Shown: piece by piece, positions 1-8,081 of the stretch
Numbering within the stretch: position 1 is the stretch's first letter
How the letters are laid out: each line of letters begins with the position of its first letter
Assembly: GCA_023404955.1 (NCBI GenBank)
Contig: JAEXZY010000062.1
Location: 1 to 64,000, forward strand
Direction: 5' to 3'
DNA from: Actinomycetes bacterium
GTDB taxonomy: Bacteria > Actinomycetota > Actinomycetes > Mycobacteriales > Mycobacteriaceae
DNA length: 64,000 nucleotides
Made by a program: the position numbers and the translations under genes
The notes under the pieces: model-generated
What the model was told of the DNA's origin: nothing
Seen by the model: only the letters and a program-made list of their open reading frames with translations
Database searches by the model: none

Positions 1-10
1 CGCCGTGGAT

Positions 11-39
11 CCCCCCCCAACCCCCCAACCCCCCCCCCC
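11..39. repeat. poly-C tracts C8-AA-C6-AA-C11
   Basis: Three cytosine homopolymers (11-18, 21-26, 29-39) separated by AA lie 21 bases upstream of the first start codon. They occupy the place where a promoter or 5' leader would be. Tracts of this kind are prone to slippage and to sequencing or assembly error, so the exact lengths are uncertain. On the minus strand they form G-tracts. Confidence 0.75.
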
Positions 40-60
40 GGTTCTGCGTCACTAGAGACC

Positions 61-933
61 ATGCAGACCTTCAACCTCGGGAACCACGTCGTCGGCCGCG
101 TCGGATTCGGCGCCATGCAGCTGCCCGGTCCGGGCGTGATGGGTCCGCCCCGCGATCACGACCAAGCCGTCGCGGTCCTGAAAAGGGCCCTCGATCTGGG
201 CATCAACCACATCGACACGGCCGAGTTCTACGGGCCGAAGGTCGCGAACGAGCTGATCCGCGAGGCGCTGCACCCCTACCCCGAGAACCTGGCCCTGGTC
301 AGCAAGGTCGGCGCGCGCCGTGACGAGCAGGGAAACTGGAATCCGGCCCAGCAGCCTGACGAGCTGCGCGCCGACATCGAGCAGAATCTGCAGACCCTGG
401 GCACCGACCGCATCGCCGCGGTCAACCTGCGCATCCACTCGGGCGACCCCAACAGCGTCGGACCGGTCGACGCGGACCTGTTCCCGCGCCAGCTCGACGC
501 GATGCTCGCTGCCCGTGACGAGGGCCTGATCGAGGGCATCGGCTTGAGCAGCGCCTCAGAAGAGCACCTGCGGATCGCGCTGGACAAGACCGAGATCGTC
601 ACGGTGCAGAACGCCTACAACCTGGTCGACCGCAGGTCGCAGTCAGTCCTGGAGCTGTGCGCCGAACACGGCATCTCGTTCGTGCCATTCTTCCCGCTGG
701 GCTCGGCCTTCACGTCCGAGAATCCCGTCCTGGGACATCCGGCGGTGCGCGCCGAAGCGGAGAAGCTGGGTCGCACGCCGGCACAGATCGCTCTGGCGTG
801 GACGCTGACCGTGGCCCCGAACGTGCTGCTGATCCCCGGAACGTCGTCGGTGGCGCACCTGGAGGAGAACACCGCGGTCGCCGACATCGAACTCGACGAG
901 GAGACGAAGCAGGCGCTGGACGCCGCCGCGTAG
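61..933 (+). CDS. aldo/keto reductase family oxidoreductase
   Basis: A 290-residue TIM-barrel aldo/keto reductase, presumably cytosolic and NADPH-dependent, reducing carbonyl compounds; the substrate cannot be told from sequence. The catalytic tetrad is visible as Asp52 and Tyr57 (in HIDTAEFYG), Lys82 (SKVG) and His126 (NLRIHSGD). The phosphate-binding C-terminal segment IPGTSSVAHLEEN is typical of the family. Length is normal. The ATG at 61 opens directly on the conserved N-terminal strand. It stands alone upstream of prfC, 53 bases away on the same strand, and may share a transcript with it. Confidence 0.9.
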   Translation: MQTFNLGNHVVGRVGFGAMQLPGPGVMGPPRDHDQAVAVLKRALDLGINHIDTAEFYGPKVANELIREALHPYPENLALVSKVGARRDEQGNWNPAQQPDELRADIEQNLQTLGTDRIAAVNLRIHSGDPNSVGPVDADLFPRQLDAMLAARDEGLIEGIGLSSASEEHLRIALDKTEIVTVQNAYNLVDRRSQSVLELCAEHGISFVPFFPLGSAFTSENPVLGHPAVRAEAEKLGRTPAQIALAWTLTVAPNVLLIPGTSSVAHLEENTAVADIELDEETKQALDAAA

Positions 934-986
934 CGCCATCAGCGATTCTTCGTTTCACCGCCGGCGGCAATACCATCGATGTCATC

Positions 987-2608
987 ATGACGACTTCCAC
1001 CGCCGGCTCTCGGCCCGATCAGTTGTCGGCCGAGGCGCAGCGCAGACGGACCTTCGCCGTCATCAGTCATCCCGACGCAGGCAAATCCACGCTGACCGAG
1101 GCCCTGGTGTTGCACGCCAAGGCCATCACCGAGGCCGGCGCCATCCACGGCAAGGCAGGGCGCCGCTCCACCGTCTCGGACTGGATGGAGATGGAGAAGG
1201 CGCGCGGCATCTCGATCACGTCGACGGCGCTGCAGTTCCCGTACGTCACCAAGACCGGCGCCACCTGCGTGATCAACCTGCTCGACACCCCGGGCCACGC
1301 CGACTTCTCCGAGGACACCTACCGGGTACTGACCGCGGTCGACTCGGCCGTGATGCTGATCGACGCGGCCAAGGGTCTGGAACCGCAGACGCTCAAGCTG
1401 TTCCAAGTGTGCCGTCACCGCCGCATCCCGATCATCACGGTGATCAACAAGTGGGACCGGCCGGGCCGGCACGCGCTGGAGCTGATCGACGAGATCCAGA
1501 CGCGTATCGGACTCAAGCCGACGCCGCTGACGTGGCCCGTCGGCATCGCGGGCGACTTCAAGGGCGTGCTGGATCGCCGCACCGGAACCTACATCCGCTT
1601 CACCCGCACCGCAGGTGGCGCCACGGCAGCCCCCGAGGAGCACATCGACCCGGACAAGGCCCACGACGCCGCGGGCGTGGACTGGGACACCGCGGTCGAG
1701 GAATCGGAACTGCTCAGCGCCGACGACGCCGACTTCGATCCCGAGACATTCCGCGACTGCACGTCGAGCCCGGTGCTGTTCACCTCCGCCGCGCTCAACT
1801 TCGGCGTCAACCAGCTGCTCGACGTGCTGTCCGAGCTGGCTCCGCCACCGTCGGGGGCTCTCGATGCGGACGGCCACCGGCGCGAGGCGACGGCACCGTT
1901 CAGCGCCTTCGTGTTCAAGGTGCAGGCCGGCATGGATTCGGCGCACCGGGACCGGATCGCTTACGCGCGGGTGTGTTCGGGCACCTTCGAGCGCGGCGAT
2001 GTGCTGACCCATGCGGCGACGGGCAAGCCGTTTGTGACCAAGTACGCGCAGACGGTGTTCGGTCAGCAGCGCTCTACGTTGGACACGGCGTGGCCGGCGA
2101 CGTCATCGGCCTGGCGAACGCCCAAGCGCTGCGCCCCGGCGACACGCTGTATTCCGAAGTCCCCGTGGTGTATCCGCCGATTCCGAGCTTCTCCCCCGAA
2201 TATTTCTCGGTCGCCCGGGGCAAGGATCCAAGCAAGCACAAGCAGTTCCGCAAGGGCATCGAGCAGCTGGACCAGGAGGGCGTGGTGCAGGTGCTGCGCT
2301 CCGATCGCCGCGGTGAGCAGGCTCCCGTGCTGGCTGCGGTCGGGCCCATGCAGTTCGAGGTCGCCAGCCATCGGATGGCAGGAGAGTTCGGCGCCGCGAT
2401 CTCGCTGGAACCGTTGTCCTACACCGTCGCCCGGATCACCGACGCCGAGGGCGCCGAGGTGCTGCAGAAGTTGGCTTCGGTCGAGGTGTTCACCCGCTCC
2501 GACGGCGTTCTGCTCGCCGTGTTCTCGACGAAGTGGCGGCTGGAGAACGTCGCGCGGGAGAACCCGAACGTCACGTTGCGCTCACTGGTCGCCGCGGGCG
2601 ACAACTAG
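987..2608 (+). pseudogene. prfC: peptide chain release factor 3, frameshifted
   Basis: RF3 is the GTPase that recycles RF1/RF2 from the ribosome. The G-domain motifs SHPDAGKST, DTPGH and NKWD are intact in the frame opened by ATG 987. Near base 2094 the reading passes to another frame: family-like sequence ends at QQRSTLDTAWP and resumes as GDVIGLANAQALRPGDTL in the frame one base back. It then continues to the stop at 2608 with well-preserved domains. One missing G in the CC-GG run at 2094-2097 explains this exactly. Both halves look fully conserved, so a sequencing error or a very recent mutation is likely. If intact, the protein would be about 540 residues, the usual RF3 length. Confidence 0.85.
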
Positions 2609-2624
2609 CACATGGGGGCCAGCA

Positions 2625-2645
2625 CTACCCGATGACTGCGGGTAG
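2625..2645 (+). terminator. possible hairpin after prfC
   Basis: A 7-bp stem (CTACCCG at 2625-2631, CGGGTAG at 2639-2645) with a 7-base loop follows the prfC stop by 17 bases. There is no U-tract. A weak terminator is possible; the stem is short enough to occur by chance. Confidence 0.3.
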
Positions 2646-2711
2646 CGCCGTGGTGTGAGGCCGCCGTCGCGCGGGAGCATCGTCTCGTCAACGAAATCGA
2701 GGAGACGAGTA

Positions 2712-3281
2712 ATGAAGACCGATGTCCGGCAGGATCTGGTGTTGTCCCACGCGGAGCTGACCGCCGAGGTGGAGGCGGATTTCGACCACGTCGACATCGC
2801 CGAGTGGCTGCAGACGCTGCCCACCCATGAGTACCAGCGCTGTGCGCCGGGGGATCACAAGGCCGCGGGGTACACCGTCGATGACGACGGCACCCCGATG
2901 TCGATCAACGTGGAGATGATCGGCAGCGGCCTGGTCGTTCAGCAATACCGGTTCGCCGTCGCCGAAGCGCACTACTGCAAGATGGTGTCCCTGTCCGATG
3001 TGCTGACTCCGCTGGGCTGGACCACCACGCAGGTCATCTGGGAGCTGCGGATGGAGCGCCTCGAGGGCGACCTCTGCCGCTACACCAACACCGTGACCTC
3101 ACACCCGACCGAGCACTTCCTGGCGTTCATCGCCGAGCACGGACAGAGCTTCGAGGAGGCCGCGAAAGCCCGCCAGGAGGCGTCGGGTCGGCATTGCGCG
3201 GTGGAGACGCCGCTGTATGCGAAAAGCATTGCGCGACGGGCTGCGTCACGCTCCGTGTCCACGGTCACGGCAGCGTCGTGA
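2712..3281 (+). CDS. conserved protein, possibly SRPBCC fold
   Basis: A 189-residue soluble protein with no signal peptide or membrane segment. I do not recognise it with certainty; alternating strands followed by a C-terminal helix rich in Ala/Glu/Arg would fit a START/SRPBCC ligand-binding fold, but no diagnostic motif is visible. The ATG at 2712 has a clear ribosome binding site (GAGGAG at 2699-2704, spacing 7), which decides the start against in-frame upstream codons. It overlaps the next gene by four bases (GTGA at 3278-3281), so the two are probably translationally coupled and functionally linked. Confidence 0.7.
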   Translation: MKTDVRQDLVLSHAELTAEVEADFDHVDIAEWLQTLPTHEYQRCAPGDHKAAGYTVDDDGTPMSINVEMIGSGLVVQQYRFAVAEAHYCKMVSLSDVLTPLGWTTTQVIWELRMERLEGDLCRYTNTVTSHPTEHFLAFIAEHGQSFEEAAKARQEASGRHCAVETPLYAKSIARRAASRSVSTVTAAS

Positions 3282-4261
3282 CATCGGCGATCGTCTTCGA
3301 CGCGCCCGGCGGACCCGACGTCCTGCAGTGGCGCCAGGTGGACGTGCCCGCACCCGGCAGCGGAGAGGTGCTGATCTCCGTCGCCGCGGCGGGGATCAAC
3401 AATGCCGACCTCCTCCAACGCCGCGGCCGGTATCCGCTGCCGCCCGGCGCGTCTCACGTCCTGGGACTCGAGTGTGCGGGTACCGTCAGCGCGGTCGGCA
3501 GTGACGTCACCGGGTGGGCGGTCGGTGATCAAGTGTGCGCACTGCTCGACGGCGGCGGCTACGCCGAGCAGGTGGTGGTGGCGGCAGATCAGGTGCTGCC
3601 GATTCCCGGGGGTCTGTCGATGATCGAAGCGGCCGCCGTCCCCGAGGTCGCGTGCACCGTCTACTCGAATCTGGCTATGGTCGCAGGGCTGCGCGCGGGT
3701 GACTCGGTGCTCATCCACGGCGCCGGCGGTGGGATCGGCACCTTCGCGGTGCAGTGGGCCCGCGCGCTCGGCGCGCGCGTCATCACCACGGCGGGCAGCG
3801 ATGAAAAGGTCCGGCACGGAATGGCTCTCGGCGCGCAGACGGCCATCAACTATCGCACCGAGGACTTCGTCGCAGCCACGCTCGCCGCGACGGACGGCCG
3901 GGGTGTCGACGCGGTGCTCGACGTCGTCGGAGCCCCGTATCTGGGCCGCAACATCGAATGTCTAGCTCCGGACGGTCACCTCGTGGTGATCGGCGGGACG
4001 ATGGATCCGGCTCCCCTGGACCTGGCGGCGCTGATGGCGCGCCGCGGCAGCGTCACCGCAACGATGTTGCGGGGCCGGCCCGCCGAGCAGAAGGCTGCCA
4101 TCGTCGCGGGCGTCCGCGCGGAAGTGTTGCCGCTGTTCGAGACCGGCGAGATCCGCGTCGTGGTCGACACCGAGGTGCCGCTGCGCGACGCGGCACGTGG
4201 TCACGAGCTGTTGGAGTCCGGCCGCACCGTCGGAAAGGTCGTGTTGACCAACAACGACTGA
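3278..4261 (+). CDS. NAD(P)H quinone oxidoreductase, PIG3/zeta-crystallin type
   Basis: A 327-residue medium-chain dehydrogenase without zinc ligands. The N-terminal GroES-like domain carries GxNxADLLQRRGRYP, which is typical of the PIG3 group. The Rossmann domain has the NADPH-binding stretch HGAGGGIGTFAVQWA. It probably reduces quinones or other electrophilic carbonyls in the cytosol. The GTG at 3278 overlaps the previous stop codon and the protein begins directly on the conserved VTSAIVFDAPGGPDVL strand. The gene converges on glpK with only 11 bases between stops. Confidence 0.88.
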   Translation: MTSAIVFDAPGGPDVLQWRQVDVPAPGSGEVLISVAAAGINNADLLQRRGRYPLPPGASHVLGLECAGTVSAVGSDVTGWAVGDQVCALLDGGGYAEQVVVAADQVLPIPGGLSMIEAAAVPEVACTVYSNLAMVAGLRAGDSVLIHGAGGGIGTFAVQWARALGARVITTAGSDEKVRHGMALGAQTAINYRTEDFVAATLAATDGRGVDAVLDVVGAPYLGRNIECLAPDGHLVVIGGTMDPAPLDLAALMARRGSVTATMLRGRPAEQKAAIVAGVRAEVLPLFETGEIRVVVDTEVPLRDAARGHELLESGRTVGKVVLTNND

Positions 4262-4272
4262 TCAGTCCCGGC

Positions 4273-5790
4273 CTAGTCGACGTCGACCCAGTCCAGCGTG
4301 CGCGACACGGCCTTCTGCCAGCCCGCGTATCCCTCGGTGCGCTGGTCGTCGGACCAGTCCGGAGACCAGCGCTTGTCCTCCTGCCAATTGGCGCGCAGGT
4401 CGTCGGCGCCCTCCCAGAACCCCACGCCGAGACCGGCGGCGTAGGCCGCTCCCAGCGCGGTGGTCTCGGCGACCACGGGCTTGACGACGTCGACGCCGAG
4501 CACGTCGGCCTGGATCTGCATGCACAGGTCGTTGGCGGTGATGCCGCCGTCGACCTTGAGCACCTCGAGGTGCACCCCGGAGTCGGCCTCCATCGCGTCG
4601 ACGACGTCGCGGCTCTGATAGCAGATCGCCTCGAGCGTCGCGCGCGCCACGTGCGCGTTGGTGTTGTAACGGGAAAGCCCGACGATCGCGCCTCGCGCAT
4701 CCGAACGCCAGTACGGCGCAAACAGACCCGAGAACGCAGGCACGAAGTACACGCCGCCGTTGTCCTCGACCTGCCGGGCCAGGGACTCGCTTTGGGAGGC
4801 GCCGCTGATGATGCCGAGTTGGTCGCGCAGCCACTGCACGGCCGAGCCGGTCACCGCGATCGAACCCTCCAGTGCATACACCGGTTTCGCGTCGCCGAAC
4901 TGGTAGCAGACCGTGGTCAGCAGCCCGTTGTCGGAGCGCACGATCTTCTCACCGGTGTTGAGCAGCAGGAAATTGCCTGTGCCGTAGGTGTTCTTGGCTT
5001 CGCCTTCGGAGAGGCAGACCTGCCCGACCATGGCCGCCTGCTGATCGCCGAGGATGCCGGTGATCGGGATCTCCCCGTCGGCCGGGCCGGTGGCCAGTGT
5101 CGTACCGAACGGATCGGTCACCGACGAAGGCCGGATCTCGGGCAGCATCTGACGCGGAATGCCGAAGAACGACAACAGCTCGTCGTCCCAGTCGAGCGTC
5201 TCGAGGTTCATCAGCATCGTGCGGCTGGCGTTGGTCACGTCGGTGACGTGCACGCCGCCGCGATGCCCTCCGGTCAGGTTCCACAGCACCCACGCGTCGG
5301 TGGTGCCGAAGATCGCGTCGCCCTTCTCGGCGTCTTCCCGCACACCGTCGACGTTGTCGAGGATCCACTGCACCTTGCCGCCGGCGAAATAGGTGGCCGG
5401 CGGCAGTCCCGCCTTGCGTCGGATGATGTCGCCGCGCTCGTCGCGATCCAGCGCCGAGGCGATGCGGTCGGTGCGGGTGTCCTGCCACACGATCGCGTTG
5501 TGGTACGGCCGTCCTGTTTTGCGGTTCCACACCAGCGACGTCTCACGCTGATTGGTGATGCCGAGCGCCGCGAGGTCTCCAGACGACAGGTTCGTCTTGT
5601 TCAGGGCCGTCGTCAGCACCGAGCCGGTGCGCTCCCAGATTTCCACCGGGTTGTGTTCGACCCAGCCGGCGCGGGGCAGGATCTGCTCGTGTTCGAGTTG
5701 GTGGCGACCCACCTCGGCGCCGTCGTGGTCGAAGATCATGCACCGGGTGCTGGTGGTGCCCTGGTCGATTGCTGCGACGAAGTCGGCCAT
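4273..5790 (-). CDS. glpK: glycerol kinase
   Basis: ATP-dependent phosphorylation of glycerol to glycerol 3-phosphate (FGGY family, cytosol). The 505-residue product begins with the phosphate-binding IDQGTTSTR and contains the glycerol/ADP site features [21 protein letters not shown], the metal-site region [10 protein letters not shown] and [19 protein letters not shown]. The ATG at 5790 is chosen because the conserved [13 protein letters not shown] starts there; upstream in-frame codons would add a basic tail absent from the family. It corresponds to Rv3696c in backbone position. No glpF or glpD neighbour is present here. Confidence 0.97.
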   Translation of the reverse strand: MADFVAAIDQGTTSTRCMIFDHDGAEVGRHQLEHEQILPRAGWVEHNPVEIWERTGSVLTTALNKTNLSSGDLAALGITNQRETSLVWNRKTGRPYHNAIVWQDTRTDRIASALDRDERGDIIRRKAGLPPATYFAGGKVQWILDNVDGVREDAEKGDAIFGTTDAWVLWNLTGGHRGGVHVTDVTNASRTMLMNLETLDWDDELLSFFGIPRQMLPEIRPSSVTDPFGTTLATGPADGEIPITGILGDQQAAMVGQVCLSEGEAKNTYGTGNFLLLNTGEKIVRSDNGLLTTVCYQFGDAKPVYALEGSIAVTGSAVQWLRDQLGIISGASQSESLARQVEDNGGVYFVPAFSGLFAPYWRSDARGAIVGLSRYNTNAHVARATLEAICYQSRDVVDAMEADSGVHLEVLKVDGGITANDLCMQIQADVLGVDVVKPVVAETTALGAAYAAGLGVGFWEGADDLRANWQEDKRWSPDWSDDQRTEGYAGWQKAVSRTLDWVDVD

Positions 5791-5875
5791 CCGTACATGA
5801 TGAACTACCCCGACCCAGCCGATTGGCCGAACGCCTCGCCGGGGCGCGCTAGAGTGCGCGAAGGCGCGACGAAAG

Positions 5876-6247
5876 GTGCCGCTCATCAACACTCGACCCC
5901 GCCGCTACAGGCTCGCCGGCCTCGCAGCCGCAGCCGCAGCAGCGCCGCTTCTGCTCAGCGGACCCGCGCTCGCCCAGCCGGCTCCCCCACCCGTCGACCC
6001 CCGGGTCGGCTGCGAATCTCCAGAGTTCGGCGGCGTCTTCGTCCCCGTGAGCGCGACGCACGCCGAATGCCAGTACATCGTCGCGGGCAGCTTCTATTAC
6101 GACGGTTACGACGACGGCGTGTACACCGGCACGCTGGTCTACCGCGACGGGGCCAAGGTGCCGACCGAGCGCCCGCAGATCCCCGACTTGTTCACCATGC
6201 CCGGCGGCGGCCTGCCGCCCGTCGTGCCGTTCCAGGTGGGGCCCTGA
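5876..6247 (+). CDS. small secreted protein of unknown function
   Basis: A 123-residue protein starting at GTG 5876. Residues 1-34 form a signal peptide: basic RPRRYR, an alanine/leucine-rich core, then a cleavage site near ALAQP. The mature part is about 90 residues, acidic and Tyr/Pro-rich, with two cysteines (GCES and AECQY) that could form a disulfide outside the cell. I recognise no family. It is divergent from glpK, with 85 bases between the starts, and lies just upstream of a methyltransferase gene. Confidence 0.65.
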   Translation: MPLINTRPRRYRLAGLAAAAAAAPLLLSGPALAQPAPPPVDPRVGCESPEFGGVFVPVSATHAECQYIVAGSFYYDGYDDGVYTGTLVYRDGAKVPTERPQIPDLFTMPGGGLPPVVPFQVGP

Positions 6248-6288
6248 CCACCGCAACCGCAGCGACCGCCGCCGACGCAATCGACCGG

Positions 6289-7017
6289 ATGCCTCGCGGC
6301 GGGCCGAAGGCGTCGTGCCTGGATCGGCTGCTGGAGACCGACCGCCAGGAGTACCTGGACCGCGACGACGTCGATCCGAAGGTCAAGCGCAGTGTGATCC
6401 GCGCGCTGGACTGGACCGGAGATGTGTTCGGGAACCATGACCGGTTCGCCACCCTGGCGCTCGAAGAGGTCGCCGACACCCCGGACCCGCGGATTCTCGA
6501 GCTGGGCGCCGGCCACGGCGCACTGTCGCGCAGGCTCCTCGAATGGCATCCGTCGTCCCGCGTCACGGTCACCGATGTCGACCCCGAGTCCGTCGCGGCC
6601 ATCGCCGCCGAGCTCGGCGACCATCCCCGCGCGACCGTCGCGCGAATGGACGCCACCGCCATCGACGCCGCCGACGGCGCGTTCGACCTCGCGGTGTTCG
6701 CGCTGTCGTTCCACCACCTGTCGCCGGCGGCCGCCGTCGAGGTTCTCGCCGAGGGCACCCGGGTGGCCACGACCCTGTTGATCATCGACCTGCCCCGCCC
6801 GCCGGCACCGCTGCACCTGGCCCGGCTGGCGACGATGCTGCCGCTGGCACCGTTTCTGCCGTTCGCCCACGACGGCGTGATCAGCTCGCTGCGGGCCTAC
6901 AGCCCGTCGGCGCTGCGCGCACTGGCCGCCCACGCCGATCCGGCGATGCACGTCGAACTGCGCGGTGGCTGCCTCAGCCCGCAGGTGATGCTGGCCTCGC
7001 GGCGCCCAGGCGACTGA
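6289..7017 (+). CDS. class I SAM-dependent methyltransferase
   Basis: A 242-residue Rossmann-fold methyltransferase. Motif I is LELGAGHGALSRRLL, motif II VTVTDVDPES, and the post-motif is FDLAVFALSFHHLSP, where FHHL is common in small-molecule methyltransferases. A hydrophobic stretch after motif IV (LATMLPLAPFLPF) may dock on a lipid or membrane. The substrate is unknown. The start is uncertain: ATG 6289 is the first standard start; the frame stays open upstream without a good start codon. Its 3' end overlaps the convergent cyclase gene by 44 bases. Confidence 0.78.
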   Translation: MPRGGPKASCLDRLLETDRQEYLDRDDVDPKVKRSVIRALDWTGDVFGNHDRFATLALEEVADTPDPRILELGAGHGALSRRLLEWHPSSRVTVTDVDPESVAAIAAELGDHPRATVARMDATAIDAADGAFDLAVFALSFHHLSPAAAVEVLAEGTRVATTLLIIDLPRPPAPLHLARLATMLPLAPFLPFAHDGVISSLRAYSPSALRALAAHADPAMHVELRGGCLSPQVMLASRRPGD

Positions 7018-8035
7018 TCACCGGATAGATGGTCTCGCGAGTGCGCCGTCCCTTGACCGTGACGTGCTCGGGCACCCCCCACAGATAGCGGTCGGCGACC
7101 ACATCGTGCACGCGTTCGGCGACGAGTACCGACGCGCGGCCCTCGCGGCCGGCGATGCTCGCCAGCCGGAACGCCAGGTTCGTCGAGTCACCGAGGATCG
7201 TGGCCACCGCGCCGGCCATCGCGGTCTGCGCCGCCGCGCCGTGCACCACGCTCCAGCCCATCCGGATCGGCGCCCCGTCGGCGTCACGCAACGCCAGCGA
7301 ACGGCCCAGGGTGGCGACGGCCCGGTCGGCGGCGAGCGCGAAGTCGATCGCACGCGCGTGCGCGTCGGCTGATGTCTGCGCATTCCATACCGCGTAGATC
7401 GCGTCGCCGGCGTAGTTGCTCAGGGTGCCGCTGTGCGCAGTGAGCATCTCGTCGAGCCGAAACCACAACGTGGACAAGCTTTCTGCCAGTACCCTGCTGT
7501 CGGTCGACTCAGAGATCGTCGAGTACGACACGATGTCGCCGACGACCATCACCATGTCCGTCTGACTGATCTCGGCCTGGGTGAGCGTGGGTAGCGCCCG
7601 GTCCTTCTTCGTGAACCGGTCGGACCGGAACGTCATCGTGAGGTCCCCGACGGTGATCCGATCGCCCGGCGTGATCGGCGCGGCGACGGTACGCGCCAGC
7701 GGCATCCCGTTCAGCAGGGTCCCGTTGGTGCTGGTGTCGATCACCACGGCGAGGTCCAGATCGGCGATCAGCCGGATCTCGAAATGATTGCGAGAAATGT
7801 GCTTCTCGGACAGAACGAGCCGGCGGTGCTCGCTGATGCCCGCGCACTCACGCCCGACGAACAGTTGGTCGACGATCGGGACCGTCAGCTCGTCGCGCGC
7901 GTGGACCACCAGGTAGCCCAGCGCCTCACCATCCACGGAAACCCCCCACGGTGGGAGTTTATGGGCCGTCGCGCCGTCAGTCACCGGCTTCCACGCAGTG
8001 ACCCGAACCGATCGCGTCCCGAACCGAGCGGTCAT
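6974..8035 (-). CDS. FHA domain-containing class III adenylate cyclase
   Basis: A 353-residue cytosolic signalling protein. Residues about 35-140 form a forkhead-associated phosphothreonine-binding domain (GRE, SRNHFEIR, STNGTLLNG). Residues about 165-350 form a class III nucleotide cyclase domain, with both metal-binding aspartates (VVGDIVSYS and NYAGDAIYAVW) and the Asn/Arg transition-state pair in DSTNLAFRLAS. The usual purine-contacting lysine before the second aspartate is replaced (SNYAGD), so activity or specificity may be atypical. ATG 8035 is 46 bases from the divergent kinase gene. The natural inference is that the FHA domain docks a Thr-phosphorylated partner such as that kinase. 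Confidence 0.85.
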   Translation of the reverse strand: MTARFGTRSVRVTAWKPVTDGATAHKLPPWGVSVDGEALGYLVVHARDELTVPIVDQLFVGRECAGISEHRRLVLSEKHISRNHFEIRLIADLDLAVVIDTSTNGTLLNGMPLARTVAAPITPGDRITVGDLTMTFRSDRFTKKDRALPTLTQAEISQTDMVMVVGDIVSYSTISESTDSRVLAESLSTLWFRLDEMLTAHSGTLSNYAGDAIYAVWNAQTSADAHARAIDFALAADRAVATLGRSLALRDADGAPIRMGWSVVHGAAAQTAMAGAVATILGDSTNLAFRLASIAGREGRASVLVAERVHDVVADRYLWGVPEHVTVKGRRTRETIYPVISRLGAARPASPAG

Positions 8036-8040
8036 AATGT
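8035..8040 (+). promoter_or_regulatory. possible -10 box for the kinase gene
   Basis: TAATGT in the 46-base divergent gap fits the mycobacterial -10 pattern TANNNT and would place transcription start about 34 bases before the kinase ATG. It overlaps the cyclase start codon on the other strand. No convincing -35 was seen. Confidence 0.3.
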
Positions 8041-8081
8041 GACAGTGTCGAGGGGGTTGCTCGTTGCGCGGGGGAGGTTCG

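Noticed and set aside
3958..7017. A 1019-codon open frame on the plus strand running across glpK and beyond
   Set aside because: Only its last 243 codons show protein-like sequence (the methyltransferase). The rest is antisense to glpK and is arginine/proline-rich, as expected of non-coding frames in GC-rich DNA.
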